Assembly: GCA_030603635.1 (NCBI GenBank)
Contig: JAUVXK010000007.1
Coordinates: forward strand, 1-49,659
Source: Burkholderiales bacterium
GTDB lineage: Bacteria; Pseudomonadota; Gammaproteobacteria; Burkholderiales; Burkholderiaceae_C
DNA length: 49,659 nucleotides
Reading direction: 5' to 3'
The notes under the pieces were generated by a model. The model was not told the origin of the DNA and searched no databases. It worked only from the letters and a program-made list of their open reading frames with translations. Below, in pieces: positions 7,017 through 17,498 of this stretch (position 1 is its first letter; each line of letters begins with the position of its first letter). The position numbers and the translations under genes were made by a program.

Positions 7017-9176
7017 TCAGGCGGGTTGCATCCAGCGCAGCCACATGCCGCGCCACTGGTTCATCAGGCGTTCGTGCCAGCGGGGGTTCTGCACCACCTC
7101 GGCACGGTAGAACGACGGGCACAGCGTGGCCGCATGGGCGTTTTCGCCGCACAGGCCACAACCCACGCACCCGTCGATCACCGTGGCCACCGGGTCTACC
7201 TTCAGCGGGTCGGGGTTGTCCTTGAGCGTGAGCGTGGGGCAGCCCGACAGCCGTATGCAGGCGTGATCGCCGTTGCACACATCCTCGTCCACGCCATACT
7301 TCACCCTGACCACGCGCTCGCCTTTCTTGAGCAGACCCGCCAGCCAGGGCTTGATGCGGCGTTGCCGTTCCAGCTGGCATTCGCCCTCCGCCACGATCAC
7401 CTTCAGCCCGTTGAATTCGGTGGTGAAGGCCTCGTTGAGGGTGTCGCGCACCTTGCTGACCTCGTAGGTGTGCACGGTCCGCAGCCATTGCACGCCCAGG
7501 CCTTTCAGGGTGTTTTCGATGGTCTGGTTGGTGTGGACCACGCTCTGGCGCTTGTCGGTGGCACCGTCCTTGGCCATCTCGTCGGGTGTGGAGATGATGT
7601 CCTGCGTGCCGGTGGCCGATGTGTAACCGTTCTTGAAAATCAGCAGCACCGCGTCGTCGCCGTTGAACAGGGCGGATTGCACGCCCGTAAGCAGGCCGTT
7701 GTGCCAGAAGCCACCGTCGCCCATGATGGACAGCACGCGCCGCTGCATCATCGGCGACACACCTGCCCGGCTGGCGAGGCTCATGCCGTAGCCGAGGATG
7801 GAATGGCCAAAGGAGAACGGCTCGAACGTGCCCAGCGCATGGCAGCCGATGTCGGCCGCGATGTGCACGGACCCCACGTCCTGCTGCGCGAGCTTGAGCG
7901 CAGAAAAGACCGGTCGTTCGGGGCAGCCGATGCACATGCCTGGCGGGCGGGCAGGCAAGGGCGTGGTGCGCTGCGCGGCCACCTCGGCACGGCGCTGGGC
8001 ATTGCCTTGCAGCCATGCCGTTGCTGCCTCAAGGGCGGCTGCCTGATCGGGCAGGTACCGGTCGACAAACTGGGCCAGACCTTGGGCCATGACCTCGGCC
8101 GTGTACTCGCCGGCACTCGGAAGCATGTCCTTGCCGTGCAGCGGGGTCTGGATGTCGGCCCGGCGCAGCAGGGTGGCCAGTTCCTGCTCGATGTACTCGG
8201 GCTGGCCCTCCTCCAGCATCAGCACCGCCTCCTTGTCCACGCAGAACGTCTGCAGCTCCTGCGGCACCAGCGGATAGGTCACGTTGAGCACCAGCAGCGG
8301 AATCCGGCTTCGGCCGAAGGCATCGGCCAGATCGAACTGCTGCAGTGTGCGGATCAGGGTGTTGTAGAGCCCGCCCTGGACCACGATGCCGACGTGACGG
8401 TATTCCCCGTCCATCAGCTCGTTGAGCCGGTGTTCCTGGATATAGCGTCGCGCTGCCGGCAGGCGTTCGGCGGTCTTGAGCTTTTCATGGCCAAAGGTCA
8501 CGGGGGGGTGTGCCAGCCGGGCATAGTCGAAGGCGGCGGGTTCCTCCATCAGCGCCCGCTTGGAAATCGGCGGCGACTGGTTGTCCTTGGCCTCGAAGCT
8601 GCCCCGTACATGGCAGGCACGGATGCGCAACTCCATGATGACGGGCATGTTCGAGGCTTCCGACAGCCGGAAACCGTGCTCCACCATGTTGACCATCTGG
8701 CCCAGCTCGGGCCGTGGGTCGAGCAGACACATGCTGGATTTCAGGGCGAACGCATGGGTGCGCTCCTGGATCACGCTGGCGCCTTCGCCGTAGTCTTCGC
8801 CCACGACGATCAGCACGCCCCCCTTCACGCCCGGCGATGAGAGGTTGGACAGCGCATCGGCCGCCACGTTGGTGCCAACGATCGACTTCCAGGTGACGGC
8901 ACCCCGCAAGGGATAGTGGATGGAGGCGCCCAGCATGGCGGCGGCCGAAGCCTCGTTGGAACAGGCCTCCACGTGCACGCCCAGTTCGTCCATGTAGGGT
9001 TTGGCCTGGACCATCACGTCCAGCAGGTGTGACACCGGGGCACCCTGGTAGCCGCCCACGTAGGCCACGCCCGATTGCAGTAGGCCCTTGGTGATGGCGA
9101 GGATGCCCTCGCCGTGAAATGTGTGCCCGTCACCGAGCCGCAGGGACTGTATTTCCTGCGTGAATGAAACTTCCAA
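7017..9176 (-). CDS. iorA: Indolepyruvate ferredoxin oxidoreductase alpha subunit
   Basis: Catalytic thiamine-pyrophosphate subunit of 719 residues. The N-terminal part (GVAYVGGYQGAPVSHLLDVM, about 38-57) is the pyruvate:ferredoxin oxidoreductase domain. CIGCPERP is near residue 415, and the TPP-binding motif GDGGFWHNG near 485 is followed by a conserved NGYTSATG. The C-terminus carries ferredoxin-like cysteines: CNGDHACIRLSGCP near 631 and CVGCGLC near 669. The first group has wider spacing than the classic CxxCxxCxxxCP. The start is TTG at 9174-9176, supported by GGAG about 8 nt upstream and by the absence of a better in-frame start before the conserved FHGEGILA region. It is divergent from the LysR gene and followed by iorB. 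Confidence 0.9.
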   Translation of the reverse strand: MEVSFTQEIQSLRLGDGHTFHGEGILAITKGLLQSGVAYVGGYQGAPVSHLLDVMVQAKPYMDELGVHVEACSNEASAAAMLGASIHYPLRGAVTWKSIVGTNVAADALSNLSSPGVKGGVLIVVGEDYGEGASVIQERTHAFALKSSMCLLDPRPELGQMVNMVEHGFRLSEASNMPVIMELRIRACHVRGSFEAKDNQSPPISKRALMEEPAAFDYARLAHPPVTFGHEKLKTAERLPAARRYIQEHRLNELMDGEYRHVGIVVQGGLYNTLIRTLQQFDLADAFGRSRIPLLVLNVTYPLVPQELQTFCVDKEAVLMLEEGQPEYIEQELATLLRRADIQTPLHGKDMLPSAGEYTAEVMAQGLAQFVDRYLPDQAAALEAATAWLQGNAQRRAEVAAQRTTPLPARPPGMCIGCPERPVFSALKLAQQDVGSVHIAADIGCHALGTFEPFSFGHSILGYGMSLASRAGVSPMMQRRVLSIMGDGGFWHNGLLTGVQSALFNGDDAVLLIFKNGYTSATGTQDIISTPDEMAKDGATDKRQSVVHTNQTIENTLKGLGVQWLRTVHTYEVSKVRDTLNEAFTTEFNGLKVIVAEGECQLERQRRIKPWLAGLLKKGERVVRVKYGVDEDVCNGDHACIRLSGCPTLTLKDNPDPLKVDPVATVIDGCVGCGLCGENAHAATLCPSFYRAEVVQNPRWHERLMNQWRGMWLRWMQPA

Positions 9177-9222
9177 CGGTCTGTCTCCAGCGGTTTTTTT
9201 CCAGTATCCGTTTCAGCCGACC

Positions 9223-9255
9223 ATTGATCAATAAAATGAACGAGATAAGACTTAT
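9223..9255. promoter_or_regulatory. Candidate operators in the iorA-LysR divergent region
   Basis: Two perfect palindromes lie between the divergent genes: ATTGATCAAT (9223-9232) and ATAAGACTTAT (9245-9255, 5-bp arms around one base). LysR regulators usually bind AT-rich interrupted palindromes between themselves and a divergent target, which this geometry fits. Binding is not shown. Confidence 0.4.
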
Positions 9256-9262
9256 AAGTACC

Positions 9263-10172
9263 ATGCATACAAAGAACATCGACCTCAACCTGCTCCGCCT
9301 CTTCAACGAGGTCTACCGGGCAGGCAACGTGAGCCGGGCAGCGGAGCGCCTGGGCATGACGCAGCCCGCCGCCAGCCAGGCGCTGACCCGCTTGCGCCTG
9401 CTGCTGAAAGATCCTTTGTTCATGCGTGCCGCAGGGGGCGTAGAGCCCACGCCCCGGGCCCATGCCCTGGCCGAATCGGTGCAGCAGGCGCTGCAGACCA
9501 TCGACGTCGCGCTCGAGGCATCGTCGGGTTTTCAGCCGCAGACCTCGCGCCGGCTGTTCCGGCTGCACATGAGCGATATCGGCGAGGGCCGCTTCCTGCC
9601 GGAACTGATAGGGGCACTGGTCGTGGAGGCGCCGCAAGTGCGCCTGGCCACGCAACCGGTGCCGCACGACGACATCGCCGCTTGGCTGGACCGGGGGACC
9701 ATCGACTTTGCCTTCGGCTTCCTGCCCCGGGTCAAGTCCACCCGGAGTCAGGAGCTGCTGGATGATCGCTACATCGTATTGATGCGGCGGGAACACCCCA
9801 TGCGCGAGGCGCTGGAAGCGTGCCGACAGCGCTCGGCCGTCATCAAGTTGTTGCGGCGCATGGAGTTTGTCGCCATTCGCAGCCATGCCGATACCTTGCG
9901 CATCCTGCAGCACGAGGGGCTGGAAGAGCGACTGCGCCTGACCACCCAGCATTTCATGGTTCTGCCCTCCATCGTGCGCTCCACCGACCTGTGCGCGGTG
10001 ATGCCGCGCAACATCGCCCAGGGCTTCGGCGAGGAGTGGGGGTGTGCGCTGTTCGACCCGCAGTTCGAACGCAGCACCTTCACGGTGTCACTCCACTGGA
10101 GCCACCGGTTTGAAAACGACCCTGGCCATCAGTGGTTTCGCCATTTGGTGGCCAGGCTGTTTTCCGAGCGCG

Positions 10173-10183
<11 letters not shown>
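9263..10183 (+). CDS. LysR-family transcriptional regulator
   Basis: DNA-binding regulator of 306 residues. The N-terminal winged helix-turn-helix (LNLLRLFNEVYRAGNVSRAA then TQPAASQALTRLR) spans about residues 6-65, and the rest is the periplasmic-binding-protein-like effector domain. I chose ATG 9263 over the in-frame ATG 9236 because the latter would place the palindrome at 9245-9255 inside the gene; neither has a clear ribosome site. Its divergent position makes the ior-Bug operon the likely target, with an aromatic or 2-oxo acid as possible inducer (inference). Its 3' end overlaps maeB by 11 nt. Confidence 0.92.
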
Positions 10184-12473
<2,290 letters not shown>

Positions 12474-12560
12474 GATCGTCTTTCGGGCGGATGGGAAAAC
12501 GCCTGCATGCACAGGGTAGCTGCCAGTGTAGCGTTGCCGGTCGGCACTTGATGCAGATGG

Positions 12561-12577
12561 CGCATGGTTGCCATGCG
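12561..12577. repeat. Inverted repeat upstream of maeB
   Basis: CGCATGG and CCATGCG form perfect 7-bp arms around TTG in the 124-nt gap between the FbpC-like ATPase gene and maeB. No U-tract follows on either strand, so an operator is as likely as a weak hairpin. Role unknown. Confidence 0.35.
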
Positions 12578-12597
12578 TGTCGTGCATCGGATCGGTG

Positions 12598-13716
12598 TCA
12601 GTGGCCGATGCGCATGCCCGGTGCCGGGGGCGCGCTGGCGCCCGATCCGCGTTCGAAGGTCACCACGTGGTCCACGGCGGCGCGGATGCCGATCCACTCG
12701 CCGATGTCGTGGTTGTGGTGCGAGGGCACATGGACCATGACGGTCTCCCCGCTCGCCAGGCGCAGGGTGTAGAGGAATTCGGAGCCGCGGAAGGCCTTGC
12801 GGACGATGCGTGCTTTCACGGGAGAGGCGTCGTCGTGCAGGATGTCATCGGCCCGCAGCAGCACGTCGCACAGGCCGGCCTCGTAGGCGCTGGGCAGAGG
12901 GCACTCTTCCACGTCCTGCAGTGGGCCCAGCGGCGTCTGGACCACCACCTCTTGTCCGTTCATCGAGATCTGCGCCGGCGTGAACACGCCGTGGCCGATG
13001 AATTCCGCCACGAAGCGGGTGGCTGGGCGGTGGTAGAGCGCGTACGCGTCTTCCCACTGGTGCAGGGCCCCTTGGTGCATGACGCCGATGACGTCGCCGA
13101 TGGCGAAGGCTTCCAGCTGGTCGTGTGTGACAAACAGCGCGGTGGCTCCTGCTGCCTTGAGGATGCCGCGGATTTCGTGGGCCAGGCGCTCGCGCAGGTC
13201 CACGTCCAGGTTGGAAAAAGGCTCGTCCAGCAGCAGCAGGCGCGGGCTCGGAGCCAGCGCGCGGGCCAGTGCCACACGTTGCTGCTGCCCACCCGACAAC
13301 TCGTGCGGGAAGCGCGTCTGCATGTCGTCCAGCCCCACCAGGGCCAGCACCTCCTGCACCCGGTCACGACGGGCCGCCACACCCAGCTGGCGGATGCCGA
13401 AAGCCACGTTCTGTTCCACGCTCAGGTGGGGGAAGAGGGCGTAGTCCTGGAACACCATGCCGATGCGCCGCTCCTCGGCGGGCACATGGCGGCCCGGCTG
13501 GCTGACCACATCCCCGCCCAGGGTGATGCTGCCAGCGCTGGCTTTTTCCAGGCCGGCCACGGCCCGCAACAGGGTCGTCTTGCCGCATCCCGATGGGCCG
13601 ATCAGCACCCCGATGTCGCCCGCGTTCAGGCCCAGCGACACCTCCCGGACGGCAGCAAGGGTGGCGCCCGGATAATGGACAGACAAATGGGAAACGGTCA
13701 GGAACATGCTTCGCAT
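12598..13716 (-). CDS. Iron(III)-type ABC transporter ATP-binding protein (FbpC-like)
   Basis: Cytoplasmic ATPase of 372 residues from the FbpC/PotA/CysA group. Walker A is GPSGCGKTT near residue 41, the ABC signature LSGGQQQRVALARAL near 140, and Walker B LLLLDEPFSNLDVDLRE near 160. A C-terminal TOBE-like domain (about 290-360) is typical of the group. The start may be ATG 13716 or ATG 13707 (MFLTVSHL); neither has a clear ribosome site. It is divergent from a double-length permease, and only a Fur-box-like sequence and about 30 nt separate them, which supports ferric iron as the cargo. No binding-protein gene is adjacent. Confidence 0.88.
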   Translation of the reverse strand: MRSMFLTVSHLSVHYPGATLAAVREVSLGLNAGDIGVLIGPSGCGKTTLLRAVAGLEKASAGSITLGGDVVSQPGRHVPAEERRIGMVFQDYALFPHLSVEQNVAFGIRQLGVAARRDRVQEVLALVGLDDMQTRFPHELSGGQQQRVALARALAPSPRLLLLDEPFSNLDVDLRERLAHEIRGILKAAGATALFVTHDQLEAFAIGDVIGVMHQGALHQWEDAYALYHRPATRFVAEFIGHGVFTPAQISMNGQEVVVQTPLGPLQDVEECPLPSAYEAGLCDVLLRADDILHDDASPVKARIVRKAFRGSEFLYTLRLASGETVMVHVPSHHNHDIGEWIGIRAAVDHVVTFERGSGASAPPAPGMRIGH

Positions 13717-13720
13717 TGTA

Positions 13721-13740
13721 GATAATGACCATTCTCATTC
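13721..13740. promoter_or_regulatory. Candidate Fur box between divergent FbpC-like and FbpB-like genes
   Basis: GATAATGACCATTCTCATTC matches the 19-bp Fur consensus (GATAATGATAATCATTATC) at 13 positions by my count, including the first eight bases. AATGACCA/TTCTCATT forms an imperfect inverted repeat (6 of 8). It sits in the only space available for both divergent promoters, so iron-bound Fur would repress both genes. Confidence 0.6.
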
Positions 13741-13748
13741 ACGTTGAC

Positions 13749-15395
13749 ATGAATCAAATTCCCTCCCGCGTGTGGTCTCGCTCCGTCGCCTGGCTGGCCC
13801 AGGTGGCCATGCTGGTGTTCGCCGGCCTGCTGGCCTTGCCGGTGCTGGCGCTGGCCGTGTCCTGGCTGCAGTTTGATGCCGAGGCCCTGGACGTGCTGCG
13901 CCAGATGGCCGAGACGGTGCTGCCCGAGTACGTCCGCACCAGCCTGCTGCTGTGCGTGGCGGTGGCCGTGGCGGTGGCCGTGGTGGGGATGGCCACCGCG
14001 TGCGCAGTGACGCTGTTCGATTTTCCCGGGCGGCGCGTGTTCGAATGGGCGCTGCTGCTGCCGCTGGCCATGCCTGCCTATGTGGTGGCCTATGCCTATA
14101 CCGATTTCCTGCAGTTTTCCGGCCCGTTGCAGGTGTTCATCCGGGACACGTTCGGGCTGCGCGGGCGCGTCTTCCCGGAAATTCGCAACACCTGGGGGGC
14201 GGTGTGGGTTTTCACCTTCACCCTCTACCCCTACGTCTATCTGCTGGCCCGTACCGCGCTGAGCGAGCGCGCCACACAGCTCATGGAGGCGGCACGCCTG
14301 CTGGGGGCACCGTTGTTGCGCCGCATCCGCGAGGTGGCCCTGCCGCTCGCGCGTCCGGCCGTGGCCGCTGGGGTGGCGCTCGCGCTCATGGAAACGCTGG
14401 CCGATTTCGGCGTAGCCAGCTATTTCGGCATCCAGACCTTCACCGCCGGCATCTACAAGGCCTGGCTGGTGATGGACAACCGCATGGCCGCCGCCCAGCT
14501 GGCCACCCTGCTGCTGCTCACCGTGGCGCTGCTGCTGTGGCTGGAGCACCGCGCCCAGAGGCGTCTGCGTTTTGCCTCGGTCCGGGGTGGGCGGGCGAAC
14601 AGCGCCGAGGCGCAGCCGGTGCGCCTGCGGGGAGCCGCGTGCTGGGGCCTCTGGGCCGTCTGTGGCCTGCCGGTGCTGTTCGGCTTCGTGCTGCCGGTGC
14701 TGTTCATGCTGCGCCCACTGATCGGCGGCTGGGAGGAACTGCCCTGGCGCTCCTTCTTGCAGTGGTCCCGCAACAGCCTGTGGCTGGCCGGGCTCGCCGC
14801 TGCCCTCGCGACACTGGCCGCGCTAGGACTGGCCTTCGCGCAGCGCCGGCAACCGGGCTGGTTGACCACCGCCGTGAACCGTGTGGTGGGGTTGGGTTAT
14901 GCCGTGCCTGGCGCGGTGATCGTGGTGGGCCTGCTGCTGCCGGTGGGCTGGGTGCAGTCGGTGGCGCCGCAGAGCAGCGCGGGTTACTGGGTCACGGCCA
15001 CCGTGCTCGGCATCGTCTGGGCGTATCTGGTGCGGTTCACGGCGGTGGCGCTGCAGTCGGTGCAGAGCGGATATGCGCGCATTCCCGCCAGCTTCGACGA
15101 CTCGGCCCGCATGCTGGGCACCACCGGCCTCGGCCTGATGGCGCGGGTGCATTGGCCGCTGCTGCGCCGCTCCACCATGGCCGCCGCCTTGCTGGTGTTC
15201 GTGGACGTGATGAAGGAGCTGCCCGCCACCCTGGTCCTTCGCCCGTTCAACAGCGACACCCTGGCCGTGGTCACCTACCAGCTCGCCCGCGACGAGCGCC
15301 TGGGCGAGGCGGCTTTGCCGGCGCTCACGCTGGTGGTGGTGGGGCTGATCCCGGTGATCCTGCTGAGCCGCACCTTACGCAGCAAGGCGGCCTGA
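13749..15395 (+). CDS. Iron(III)-type ABC transporter permease, two fused transmembrane domains (FbpB-like)
   Basis: Inner-membrane channel of 548 residues with two tandem permease domains (about 50-265 and 335-540). Each has the ATPase-docking loop, seen as EAARLLGAPLLRRIREVALP in the first half and DDSARMLGTTGLGLMARVHWP in the second. This duplicated layout is normal for FbpB/SfuB. I preferred ATG 13749 to ATG 13725, which lies within the candidate Fur box; no strong ribosome site is seen for either. It works with the divergent FbpC-like ATPase. The periplasmic Fe-binding protein must be encoded elsewhere. It ends 3 nt from the convergent ktrA. Confidence 0.88.
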   Translation: MNQIPSRVWSRSVAWLAQVAMLVFAGLLALPVLALAVSWLQFDAEALDVLRQMAETVLPEYVRTSLLLCVAVAVAVAVVGMATACAVTLFDFPGRRVFEWALLLPLAMPAYVVAYAYTDFLQFSGPLQVFIRDTFGLRGRVFPEIRNTWGAVWVFTFTLYPYVYLLARTALSERATQLMEAARLLGAPLLRRIREVALPLARPAVAAGVALALMETLADFGVASYFGIQTFTAGIYKAWLVMDNRMAAAQLATLLLLTVALLLWLEHRAQRRLRFASVRGGRANSAEAQPVRLRGAACWGLWAVCGLPVLFGFVLPVLFMLRPLIGGWEELPWRSFLQWSRNSLWLAGLAAALATLAALGLAFAQRRQPGWLTTAVNRVVGLGYAVPGAVIVVGLLLPVGWVQSVAPQSSAGYWVTATVLGIVWAYLVRFTAVALQSVQSGYARIPASFDDSARMLGTTGLGLMARVHWPLLRRSTMAAALLVFVDVMKELPATLVLRPFNSDTLAVVTYQLARDERLGEAALPALTLVVVGLIPVILLSRTLRSKAA

Positions 15396-15398
15396 GGT

Positions 15399-16097
15399 TC
15401 ATTTCTCGGTCGAGTGGGCTGCGAATTTCTCGACCTTCTTGGTTGGCCCGGAGACGATCAGCAGGTCGCCCGGCAGAATCTGGGTGTCGGGCTTGGCATG
15501 CTGGAAGTCCTCGTGTGCCCTTTTCACGCCCACAACGGTGACGCCGAACCGCTCGCGGACCAGGCTTTCCGCCAACGACTTGTTCAGGGCGGGCAGCGGA
15601 GCCCGAATCTTCGCGATGGCGAAACCATCATCGAATTCGATGTAGTCCATCATTCGGCCGGTGATCAGGTGGGCCACGCGCTCGCCCATGTCCGCTTCGG
15701 GATAGACCACATGGTGGGCACCGATGCGCTCCGCAATCTGTCCGTGCTCCGGTGTCGTCGCCTTGACCCAGATGTCTTTGATGCCGAGTTCGGAGAGGGC
15801 CATCACCGTCATCAGGCTGCCCGCGAGATCGGTCCCGATGCCCACGATGGCATGAGGGAAGTCGGCGACGCCAAGCTGCCGCAGCACCTGGACGTTGGTT
15901 GCATCGGCCTGCACCGCGTGGGTCAGCCGGTCGGCCCAGGCTTGGACGGGATCGGCCTCGCGGTCGATGCCCATCACGTCGTGCCCCAGTTGCATCAGGG
16001 AATGGGCGACGGCCCCGCCGAATCGGCCGAGACCGATGACGACCACGCTGTCGCTCTGACCGAAGGCGTACTGCTCGGTGAACAATTTACCCAACAA
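15399..16097 (-). CDS. ktrA: Potassium uptake regulatory subunit KtrA (TrkA family)
   Basis: Cytoplasmic gating subunit of about 232 residues that binds nucleotides and controls KtrB. The N-terminal RCK/Rossmann domain starts with VVVIGLGRFGGAVAHSL and has the acidic strand end MGIDRE; a TrkA-C domain follows (about 150-232). The start is not ATG: TTG at 16095-16097 has GAGGAG 7 nt upstream and overlaps the ktrB stop by 11 nt, which fits translational coupling. The longer in-frame extension reads through ktrB sequence and is unlikely. One RCK domain means a Ktr system rather than the double-domain TrkA. Confidence 0.88.
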   Translation of the reverse strand: MLGKLFTEQYAFGQSDSVVVIGLGRFGGAVAHSLMQLGHDVMGIDREADPVQAWADRLTHAVQADATNVQVLRQLGVADFPHAIVGIGTDLAGSLMTVMALSELGIKDIWVKATTPEHGQIAERIGAHHVVYPEADMGERVAHLITGRMMDYIEFDDGFAIAKIRAPLPALNKSLAESLVRERFGVTVVGVKRAHEDFQHAKPDTQILPGDLLIVSGPTKKVEKFAAHSTEK

Positions 16098-17415
16098 TTG
16101 GATGCTCCTCTGGGTAGCGGTAGGCTGCCCGGCTGTGTCCCATGGCCAACGAGGCGGCCAGGGTGATGGTTCCGACACGGCCGACGTACATCAGGAGGGT
16201 CAGCATGAGCTGACCCGCAGGCGGCAGCTCTGCAGTGATCCCCGTGGACAGGCCGACGGTGCCGAAGGCGGAAATGACTTCGAAGATGACCTGGTCGGTG
16301 GGCAGGTCGGTGCTGCGCAGGATCACCAGCGTACCGAGCACCACCATGCTGCTGCCGAGGACAAGCACGGTGATGGCCTGGCGCTGCGCGGAGCCGGATA
16401 TCCGACGCCCGAAGGCCTCGCTGTCGTTGCGTCCCCGAATTTCAGCGTAGACCAGCATGGCCAGGATCAGGAAGGTGCCGACCTTGACGCCGCCCGCGGT
16501 GCCAGCACTGCCTCCGCCGATGAACATGAGGAAGTAGTGCACCGCCCAGCTCTCGTGATTCAGCGCCCCGATGTCGATCGAATTGAACCCAGCCGTACGT
16601 GCGGATACCGACGCGAAGACGGAGGAAAGCAGCTTGTCCGGGACGCTCATCGGGCCAAGCGTGCCCGGATTGGACCATTCGAAGAACAGCAGGGTCAGCA
16701 TGCCACCTGCCAGCAGGATGCCTGTGCCCACCAGGGTCAGCTTGGTGTGCAGGGACCAGTGATGGGGATCTCGCAGCCGGGAACGGATGTCGTGCAAGAC
16801 CGGAAAGCCGATGCCGCCGACCACGATCGCGACAGCGATCGGTCCGAGTATCCACGCATCTCCAGCGTAACCCATGAGGCTGTCCGCGTTCAATGAAAAA
16901 CCCGCATTGTTGAACGCCGACACCGAGTGGAAGATCCCATGCCAGAGTGCATCCGTCCAGGGCATATCGTGTCCCGAGGCGAATCGCAGCGTGAGCACTG
17001 CAGCGAGCACGAGTTCGGCAACCAGGGTCACGATCAAAACCACCTTGGCGATGCTGGACACATCACCCAGTCCCACCGAATGGGTTTCCACCTGAGTGAT
17101 CAGTCGCGTGCGCAGCCGCAGCGAACGGTTGACCATCAGTCCCAGAAGGGTGGCTGCGGTCATCATGCCGAAACCGCCCATCTGGAACAGGAGCATGATG
17201 ACGAACTGACCAAAGAAGGACCAGTAGGTGCCTGTGTCCACCACGACCAGTCCCGTGACACACACGGCCGAGACGGCGGTGAAAAAGGCGGTCAGCAGCG
17301 GTGTCGAGGCAGGATGGGCGCTGGCAGCGGGCAGCATCAGCAAAGCGGTGCCCACCAGGATCGCCAGCAGAAAAGCCAGCGCCACGGTTCGGGTGGGATG
17401 AAGGACCTTGCCCAT
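16087..17415 (-). CDS. ktrB: Potassium transporter KtrB (TrkH/KtrB family)
   Basis: Inner-membrane K+ (often Na+-dependent) channel-like subunit of 442 residues, the usual KtrB size. The fourfold M1-P-M2 architecture shows as alternating hydrophobic segments. The first pore loop reads FFTAVSAVCVTGLVVVDTG, and later filter-like loops include FHSVSAFNNAGFS and GGGSAGTAGGVKVGTF. The ATG at 17413-17415 lies only 8 nt after the 3' end of the upstream tRNA-Arg gene and has no Shine-Dalgarno sequence in that gap. It is followed by ktrA with an overlap. Confidence 0.92.
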   Translation of the reverse strand: MGKVLHPTRTVALAFLLAILVGTALLMLPAASAHPASTPLLTAFFTAVSAVCVTGLVVVDTGTYWSFFGQFVIMLLFQMGGFGMMTAATLLGLMVNRSLRLRTRLITQVETHSVGLGDVSSIAKVVLIVTLVAELVLAAVLTLRFASGHDMPWTDALWHGIFHSVSAFNNAGFSLNADSLMGYAGDAWILGPIAVAIVVGGIGFPVLHDIRSRLRDPHHWSLHTKLTLVGTGILLAGGMLTLLFFEWSNPGTLGPMSVPDKLLSSVFASVSARTAGFNSIDIGALNHESWAVHYFLMFIGGGSAGTAGGVKVGTFLILAMLVYAEIRGRNDSEAFGRRISGSAQRQAITVLVLGSSMVVLGTLVILRSTDLPTDQVIFEVISAFGTVGLSTGITAELPPAGQLMLTLLMYVGRVGTITLAASLAMGHSRAAYRYPEEHPIVG

Positions 17416-17423
17416 GTTGCGGT

Positions 17424-17498
17424 TGGTCCCCCCGACAGGAATCGAACCTGTATTTGCCGCTTAGGAGGCGGCCGTTCTATCCATTGAACTACGGGGAG
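17424..17498 (-). tRNA. tRNA-Arg (anticodon CCT)
   Basis: A 75-nt cloverleaf on the minus strand. The 7-bp acceptor stem (CTCCCCG with CGGGGGG, one T-G wobble) is followed by T8-A9, a D arm with GTTC/GAAC, anticodon loop CTCCTAA (anticodon CCT, reading AGG), and T arm ACAGG-TTCGATT-CCTGT. The discriminator is A and the CCA end is encoded. The gene's first 10 nt include the stop codon of tamB, and its 3' end is 8 nt from ktrB, so it sits inside a same-strand run. tRNA-Arg genes can be phage attachment sites, but no integrase is near. Confidence 0.96.

Noticed and set aside
5574-8840. Very long plus-strand open frame antisense to iorA and iorB
   Set aside because: It is His/Gln/Gly-rich low-similarity sequence opposite two clear enzymes; GC-rich codon use creates such open frames.
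17424-17498. tRNA-Arg as the insertion point of a genomic island
   Set aside because: No integrase, no repeated tRNA end and ordinary core genes on both sides.
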